Assembly: GCA_028551475.1 (NCBI GenBank)
Contig: CM052361.1
Span: 22,953,491 to 23,017,490, forward strand
DNA length: 64,000 nucleotides
Direction of reading: 5' to 3'
Source of the DNA: Casuarina equisetifolia
Taxonomy: Eukaryota; Streptophyta; Magnoliopsida; Fagales; Casuarinaceae
Below are positions 57,501-64,000 of this stretch, piece by piece. Positions within the stretch are counted from its first letter, which is position 1, and each line of letters begins with the position of its first letter. The translations under genes were made by a program, and so were the position numbers. The notes under the pieces were generated by a model. It saw nothing but the letters and a program-made list of their open reading frames with translations. It made no database searches and was not told the DNA's origin.

Positions 57501-58840
57501 CAAAAGTAAGAACAAATATTGATTCCTTCAATGCCCTCTTGCCTTGGTTAATGGCAAGGACATAGATCATCCCAATCTTTCCTTTTACCTTTCCTGCAAC
57601 GTCTTGTTATGAAGTCCTATGATCACTTGAAATAGACAAAAGAAAGTTTTTACTGACTTTAATTATGATGTGAATGAAATTTTTATATGGTTATAGGATG
57701 TTGAAAAAATTTATTTCCTTTTACTGTCTTCCTTGAATGATTTGGCCTCTTGTTTGTAACATTCCTCTCTTATAGTTCAGATCACCAGTTTATGTCGAGT
57801 TGATCTTTACGTACACATATAGTTAATCACGATAATGGAATAAAATTTTTAATTATACAATACCAAATTGCGTAGAAAATTAGACCCACCATCCCGTCAG
57901 TGGCATGGTCAAAATTTAAAACAGACAAGTTTGTGCAAGCTCGCGGACAAGGACATTCAAATGCAGGGATGCCTTAGCTTAACGTGATGAACAGTAAAAG
58001 CTGGACATCCATGGTGTGCCCTGAAGACTCCAAGGGCGTGACAAAATTGCATGTGGTATTAAGTACCATTTGCTTGAAGGCCCTTGCTGGGATTCCGCAA
58101 ATGTGAAGAGCATTTAACTGCTACAGGTAGCACTATCCTAATGCAATATCTGTGTATATCAATCCATGCAAGTTTTCTTTTTTGACTAGGCCACCAGCTT
58201 ACATCTGCGATACCTTTACTTTTAGTGCAACGTAAAAACACATATAGGTTGAATTTTTTCCCTCGGAACTAGCATCAAGAAATTTCCCCATCTTTCACGT
58301 CCAACGAAGAATTCACTATAAAGACTAGATCACTTATAAACGGTAAAAACGATGTTCATTTAAATGAGATGAAACCTAGTAATAAGTAAAGAATTGGATG
58401 CAATTTCTTGGTACGTTGAGTAACTTAACAAAAACATGAATGTGAAATAAAAGACTAATTGTTTAAGTAATGTCGGGGGTACAGAGTGGCTTCTAATCAA
58501 GTTATTTCTTTTGTTTTGAAAAACAAACAAAAAGAGAGGGAGAGAGACAGCAACATGATGAGCCACTCAATCTGATTTGGGCAAGAACCACTAAAGTAGA
58601 TCTATTAAAGCTAGCAACAACTTAGTACTACTATGTAAGGTTTATTTAGGAAATTCACTGAAATCAGTTTCCATACCTAGATAGACACATGGAAATTTCG
58701 TACATCGTATCCATCCGAAGTTTCATCTTTCTCTTCTCACCAAAACCAAGCTATGCGTAACCTTTCCATGTGGCACCTTTCGGTTTCGTCCTAAGCATAG
58801 ATGCCTGACCCAATTCACACGAGACACATGAGACACCCAC
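57501..58840. repeat. LecRLK 3' flanking DNA (duplicated)
   Basis: 57505-57690 matches 28070-28250. 57890-58400 matches 28830-29510 and, in its last part, 35820-35968. 58392-58840 matches 41091-41514. It is the uninterrupted version of the flank into which the younger Copia inserted at 35969. Confidence 0.7.
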
Positions 58841-60850
58841 TCACCGACCACTTTTCAGGATTGAATCAGCGCTAGACACGGAAGCCTGGGAATAACAAAA
58901 CGACGACGACAAATCAGATGTTTCATGCCTTGTAAATGTACCATAAGAAGCCCTGTCTTGCTTTGGTTCTGGAACATCAGCATCACGATCCAAAAACTGC
59001 ATCACTTGCCTCATGGTTGGCCTACTTTCTGGCATTGGATGAGAGCAAAGAAGGCCTAGTTTCAAAACTAACATCATTTCTTCCACCACGTAATCACCTT
59101 CCAATCTAGGATCACAAGCATCGAGGATAGCTTCTTTTCTCCAACACTCAGAGACCCAATCAATCAAAATTACTTGTTCAGCTGGTTCCTATAGCTCTAT
59201 AGGTCTCCTTCCACAAGCCACCTCGAGCATGAAAGCCCCAAAAGCAAACACATCAGTGCCAGTGGTTGCCCTTCCTATTCTAGTTACCTCCGGAGCCAGA
59301 TAACCCACGGTCCCAACCACATGGGTAGTTTGTGGATTGGTACCATGGTCATATAATCTCGCAAGGCCAAAATCACCAAACCTTCCATTTAACTCAACAT
59401 CCAAAAGAACATTACTTGCTTTTACATCTCTATGAAGAACAACTTATTCCCACTCTTCATGGAGGTAAAAGAGGCCAGATGCTACTCCCCTAATGATTCG
59501 AAATCGCTTAAGCCAGTCAAGCTCTGGCTTCCTATCACTATGCAAGAACTTGTCAAGGCTCCCGTTGGGCATGTAATCATAGACCAAAAGAAGTTCTCCC
59601 TTTCGCCGGCAATAGCCTAGCAGCTGCACTAAGTTCCTATGTCTCAGTCTTCCCAAACAAACGATCTCAGCCACAAATTCCTTCACCCCTTGCTTGGAAT
59701 CATGGGAGACTCTCTTAACTGCAATTTGTACGTTAGACGAAGGAAGTATTCCTCCGTAAACCTTTCCAAAGCCTCCTTCTCCAAGAAGTTCCGTGGCTTT
59801 GAAACCTTTGGTTGCTTTGTGGAGATGTTTATATCCGAACCTGTGAGTACCATACTCTTCCTCCCAGTCTTCGCGGATTTCTTCATATTTTTTCCTCCTT
59901 ACGATATAAGCAGCTCCCGTGATTAATATCAGCACGACTGCTGCTGCTATGAGAGAAGGGACGATGGCATATCCAGGTACCTCTTTCTTTTTCCTTTGCG
60001 TGGGAACTGTAGGAAGGTTCCGAATTTCAAGGCTTTGTGGTGGTCCACTTTTGTTAAAGCTCCATCCAAGAATGTAGTGGTCACACGTTACTGCACCTGT
60101 GGCTGAAGAGAAACCGACATACATCGAGTTCAGGAGTATTGGAGACAGATCAATGGGTGTTGATAAGAGAGGCTGGTTTGGTTTTGGGATTTTGGTTGGG
60201 GCCAGTGTAATATTCAGTAACATTTCTGCTTCATCGTAGTCTATCCAAAGATGCATTGGATTGCCAGTCAGGAGATCCAAGCTTATATTCGTCCTTTTCT
60301 CATAGGAAAAATACTTTGCGGGAGCTGATTCAAGAGATTTGAGACCGTTAACATCGATTCCCACATGTTTCTCTTCAATGTCTTGAAGACCAGGGTTTTG
60401 AACAGTATCAAGCTCGACGGCCAGTATGTGGTTTGTACGAAGGCCGTTGGTTGAATCATTGAGAAGCCCCAGATACCCATGTGTTTGAGCACCGGTGAAA
60501 TCCGTTGAGGGGCTGATGGTGAAGGCAATGCCATGACCACCCATATTTTGCGTTCCAGGAACCATGGCAAACACAAAGTTTGTGGAAAATGAAAGCGATG
60601 AAGTTAAACTGGATGAGTTTGTGATGAATTTTATTGGAAATTGGTAGAAAGCGTGACCGATTTCTCGGTCTGAGGTGTTGGTTAGCCGTAATAGACCATT
60701 TCGGTGGATTTCTGCGTTTCCATCGAGATGCAGTTTGGCATGAAGGAATCCATTGTAGACGAAGTGGTTTTCATCTTGTGCAAAGGCCAGGGAAAAACTG
60801 GAAACAAAGAGCAGTATGAAATAATGGAGTGATCTAACAAGTACAGCCAT
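58841..60850 (-). pseudogene. LecRLK copy 4: full-length frame with two in-frame stops
   Basis: The frame spans 670 codons, exactly the length of gene 1. It has all the same parts: signal peptide (LLFVSSFSLAFAQ), lectin domain (LAVELDT), membrane span (AAAVVLILITGAAYIV) and kinase ([27 protein letters not shown]). Two stops break it. The first, at about 59441-59443, replaces the Gln of HEEWEQVV just before HRD (CAA to TAA). The second, at about 59186-59188, replaces a Glu of IELEEPAE. No frameshift is seen. The N-terminal two thirds resemble gene 1; the C-terminal part and 3' flank resemble gene 2. A transcript could still give a receptor lacking most of the kinase (about 468 residues). An assembly or allele effect is possible. 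Confidence 0.9.
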
Positions 60851-63665
60851 CCGGAAAGAGGGAAAAAGGCTTTCTTTTTTGCACCAGAAGGCTTTTCTGT
60901 GTGTAAATGCCTCGACCTGCGCATAAACCCAGCGTTTCTTCCGATCAAATGTGTCATGTTAAACGTCAATGTCTCAACTAATCACTTACTTGACGACGAG
61001 AATAGACTATCAACAAGAAACTGTGATTGGAGAAGTGGTTGGCACATCTTCTCAATACAGTCCAGCAAATGCAAGTCTGAGCATCGTCATTTTTAAATCA
61101 GTTATATGGAAAAATGTTTCTTTTGGTACCCATGTTTATGCGCATATGTTATTGTTTGCTCTTCACCTCTTTGCTTGCGCTGTTGTGATAAACGTATGAG
61201 AAAGTCCTCAGCATTAATATTCCTATGTGTATTTGTTCAATGTTTTGAAGAATAATGATCTTGCAATTCAATAGTTTGATTTAGATCAGAAGATCTTCGA
61301 AAGTAGGAGCAATTATTTTTAAGTCGGAGTGGTCAAGGAGTGGTTTTAGGTCAAATCTCCGAAATTGATTGAAAAGCATATAAGGTGTCTCTAATTCAAA
61401 GTTAGCATGGAGGGGTCTAGACCTACAACTGAATTTTCCTCCATGGGACACACATTAGGGAAACATTTGGACTTTGGTTGCATGGAAAAAGCTTCAACCT
61501 ACATGTGTTCTTGCGTTGCCCAAAATGTCAAGGTTTTTTCGAGTGAGTTACAAAACATTGTCAAAAGCTTTTATGGTGCTATGACTTTCATCTGTCTGAA
61601 AAAGAAAATGTGTATATCAACGAATTGCTTTGACCGGTGACTCCACACTAGTCAAATGATAATGACATTTGCTGAATTCCAACAAGGCTGTCCAAGTACA
61701 AGTTATGTGAAGAAATTTACAGTTTTGTCGTGTTCTAGGTCCTTTAAAATAGATCAAGGATGTCGCGTTTTCCTTGTTCAACGAGTCCGGGTAAGGAAGG
61801 TCTGCAAAGAATCTTCACAAGTTATGCTTCGCTCTTTTATGATGCCACTTTAGGGATGATGCGGACACCGTAAATGATCCCAACCTATCCCTTTCTGTAG
61901 CACGCCACAGGAGGCAAAACATGACCATGGGTTTTTTTTTTTTTTATACCAATTGTGAAATGATAATTTTGTCTGTAAGGTTGTTTTATTTCTTGTCGGT
62001 CAAAGCTTCTTCTCTAGAATTAAATAAATTTCATTGTTCTCTTTTTCTTTTTCCTTTTTTCTTTTTTCAGGTAAAAGTGGTAAAGGGGTATGAGTTCTGG
62101 AACTCCTGAAAATTTGGTCACGTGCCCCCGGTAGCTCCATTGAGCTACCAAGTGATGGATCAGTTCTTGTATATATATTTGTTGAAAGATTCTTTTTTTT
62201 TTTCCCGATAATATTGGCCAACAATTTTTCATGTGCCAAAACAGGGGCTTAAAAAAGGGTGGCTCAATAGCTAGATGTAAAAACTAGCTTAATAGTTAAA
62301 AGTTATCATTTTATTTAAGTTTTATCTTAAAAATCTTATTTTCTGATATGGGACTTTAGCCTTGCACATAATTTGTCGCACATTAAGTGTTACTAGGTTT
62401 AAGGTTGTATGGAATTGAATAAATTTAATTTGGGCTCTAATATCATATACGAATGTCCAAAAACTCAACTTAAAAAGTTAACATAGAGTTGGAGGATATT
62501 TTTATTATTTAAACTTTACCTCAAAATTCTTATTTTCTAGTATGGACTTCTTATCATGACATAACTCTTCTAATATGCCAAAAGGTGGGAGGAAGGATTT
62601 CCACTAAAAAAACTCACCCTTCTAAGATAAATAAGTATTCACTCTTATTGACGTTCAAAATGCATTTCATATTATGAAAATATTAGCATATTCTATTCTT
62701 AATATATAAAAATTATTCTCTTCTCATATAAGTCAATTTTCAAAGAAAAATAAATATTTTAATATGTTATTACACACAAAGAGTGGTACCAGAATGTAGA
62801 TGTCTAAATCTATGTTATAATCGGAGAGCATATTACAATGTGAATATCTAGTCTCACATTATAAAATATAAATTTGTATTATCTTCTCTTACAAGTCAAT
62901 TTTCAAAGAAAAAAAAGTATTTTAATATATTATTACATACAAAAAGTGACACCACAATGTAGATGTCTAAATCTATATTATAGTCAGAGAGCATCTTACA
63001 ATGTAACTATCTAGTCTCACATTGTAAAATATAGACTTGAATACTTACTTCAATGAAGTATTTACACCTGAAAATCTGGCTCATTAAATATCCACACCGC
63101 AATAACATTAATTCACTCATGAATTTGGATAAAACAGCTTTGGAGTGTTCTCTTGAAATGGGCCAATATTAAAATTTAAAATGTCTCACTTTCTCAAGGT
63201 ATTAATATTCTATACCCCTTTTACATAAAAATATTATCTTTTATAAATTAGTTTTAAAGGTGAAAATAAACTCTCGCACCGGAAAGGGGTCACCTTAGGT
63301 GAGAGAAGCGAGTCGATATAGAATACTGTTCACTAGCATAACCTACGATAAATTATTAGTCTTCAACGGTTAGGTTGCTTTTTGAAAGACAGTTTTGAGA
63401 ATGGAACCACAAAACTTTCAGCGAAGATGAAGCACAGTTGGTTGAAGGAAATATTGATTTAATGGTTGCTTACACGGGAAGCAAGCAGCAACATTCTCGC
63501 ATAACTGCAAAGAACAATATAACACAGCATGTATGGTTGCGATAACAAAAGTGCTGCAACTAGGTTGTACTTGATTCCATACGAAAGCTTTCGTTGTGCT
63601 ACCGGTTTTTGTCCTCCCAGCCATAACTACCTGAACTAGTCTCCACGCGGCATGAGACGCCTGAC
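60851..63665. repeat. Duplicated intergenic DNA between LecRLK copies 4 and 5
   Basis: A second copy of 43510-45883, about 0.45 kb longer. Part of the extra length is an internal repetition around 62700-63030, where blocks AATTTTCAAAGAAAA, GATGTCTAAATCTA and GAGCAT recur. The first 250 bases are the 5' flank of copy 4 and resemble the flank of gene 1. No additional gene is recognised. Confidence 0.75.
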
Positions 63666-64000
63666 TCAGCGACCACCTTTCAGGACTGAATCTGTGCTAG
63701 ACATGGATGCAACAGAAGCCTGGGAAGAAGGAAACGACGATAACAATTCGGATGATTCATTAATTGTAAATGTACCAAAAGGAGCTCTGTCTTGCGTTAA
63801 TTCTGGCAGATCAGCATCACCATCCAAAAACTGCATCACTTGCCTCATTCTTGGCCTAAGTTCTGGAATTCCATGGGAGCAAAGCAGGCCTAGTCTCAAA
63901 ATCAATACCATTTCTTCCACCACAAAATTTCCTTCCAATCTTGGATCACTAGCATTCAGTATAACTCCATTTCTCCAGCACTCAAACACCCAATCAACCA
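63666..64000 (-). CDS. LecRLK gene 5, beta type, C-terminal part cut by the window edge
   Basis: The open minus-strand frame runs from the window edge to a stop at 63666-63668. It covers the end of the kinase (VDWVFECWRNGVILN, then RLGLLCSHGIPELRPRMRQV) and the tail ending MSSTDSVLKGGR, nearly identical in pattern to gene 3. About 111 residues are visible, with no stop or shift. The lectin domain and most of the kinase lie beyond the window, so whether the gene is intact cannot be judged. Confidence 0.9.
   Translation of the reverse strand, partial: VDWVFECWRNGVILNASDPRLEGNFVVEEMVLILRLGLLCSHGIPELRPRMRQVMQFLDGDADLPELTQDRAPFGTFTINESSELLSSFPSSQASVASMSSTDSVLKGGR

Noticed and set aside
1..64000. 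CRISPR arrays, bacterial operons, riboswitches or phage genes
   Set aside because: All coding evidence is plant nuclear or LTR retrotransposon; the repeats present are satellites, LTRs and segmental duplicates.

Overview
The window is nuclear DNA from a flowering plant, probably a woody dicot or magnoliid; I cannot name the species. The evidence is an intron-containing nuclear gene for chloroplast Rubisco activase, a cluster of L-type lectin receptor-like kinases (LecRLKs), and many Copia-type LTR retrotransposons in mostly AT-rich DNA. I see no tRNA, rRNA, CRISPR array or bacterial-style operon.

Layout. 1-1.2 kb: a 5' fragment of a Rubisco activase pseudogene and a short unidentified repeated unit. 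1.2-19.9 kb: a retrotransposon nest at least three layers deep. An old plus-strand Copia (1212 to about 19894) is split by a composite minus-strand Copia (4798-19101), which carries two solo LTRs of a third family in opposite orientations (10129-11378 and 14250-15501). 19.9-24.3 kb: unidentified repeats, a LecRLK relic and an AT-rich repetitive stretch. 24335-26383: an apparently intact seven-exon Rubisco activase gene. 27-29.5 kb: another LecRLK relic, a pentanucleotide microsatellite, and sequence duplicated again near 57.5-58.4 kb. 29.9-64 kb: the LecRLK cluster, all on the minus strand. It has three full-length genes (29892-31901, 41515-43509, 45884-47899), one near-intact pseudogene with two in-frame stops (58841-60850), a fifth copy cut by the right edge (63666 onward) and several fragments. 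Between them lie a decayed Copia (32.3-35.2 kb), a younger Copia with 346-bp LTRs (35969-41090), and a tandem array with a period of about 0.5 kb (53.46-56.4 kb).

How it fits together. The LecRLKs are predicted plasma-membrane receptors with an extracellular legume-lectin fold and a cytoplasmic Ser/Thr kinase. They spread by local duplication: an alpha-type plus beta-type pair (41.5-47.9 kb) recurs at 58.8-64 kb with its intergenic DNA. LecRLK relics on both sides of the activase gene suggest the cluster once extended across that locus. The activase gene is functionally unrelated: it remodels inhibited Rubisco in the stroma. I found no convincing new biological system. The most distinctive items are the 0.5-kb tandem array, the mosaic LecRLK pseudogene, the composite Copia with mismatched LTR ends, and an activase last intron whose retention would give a short isoform directly.
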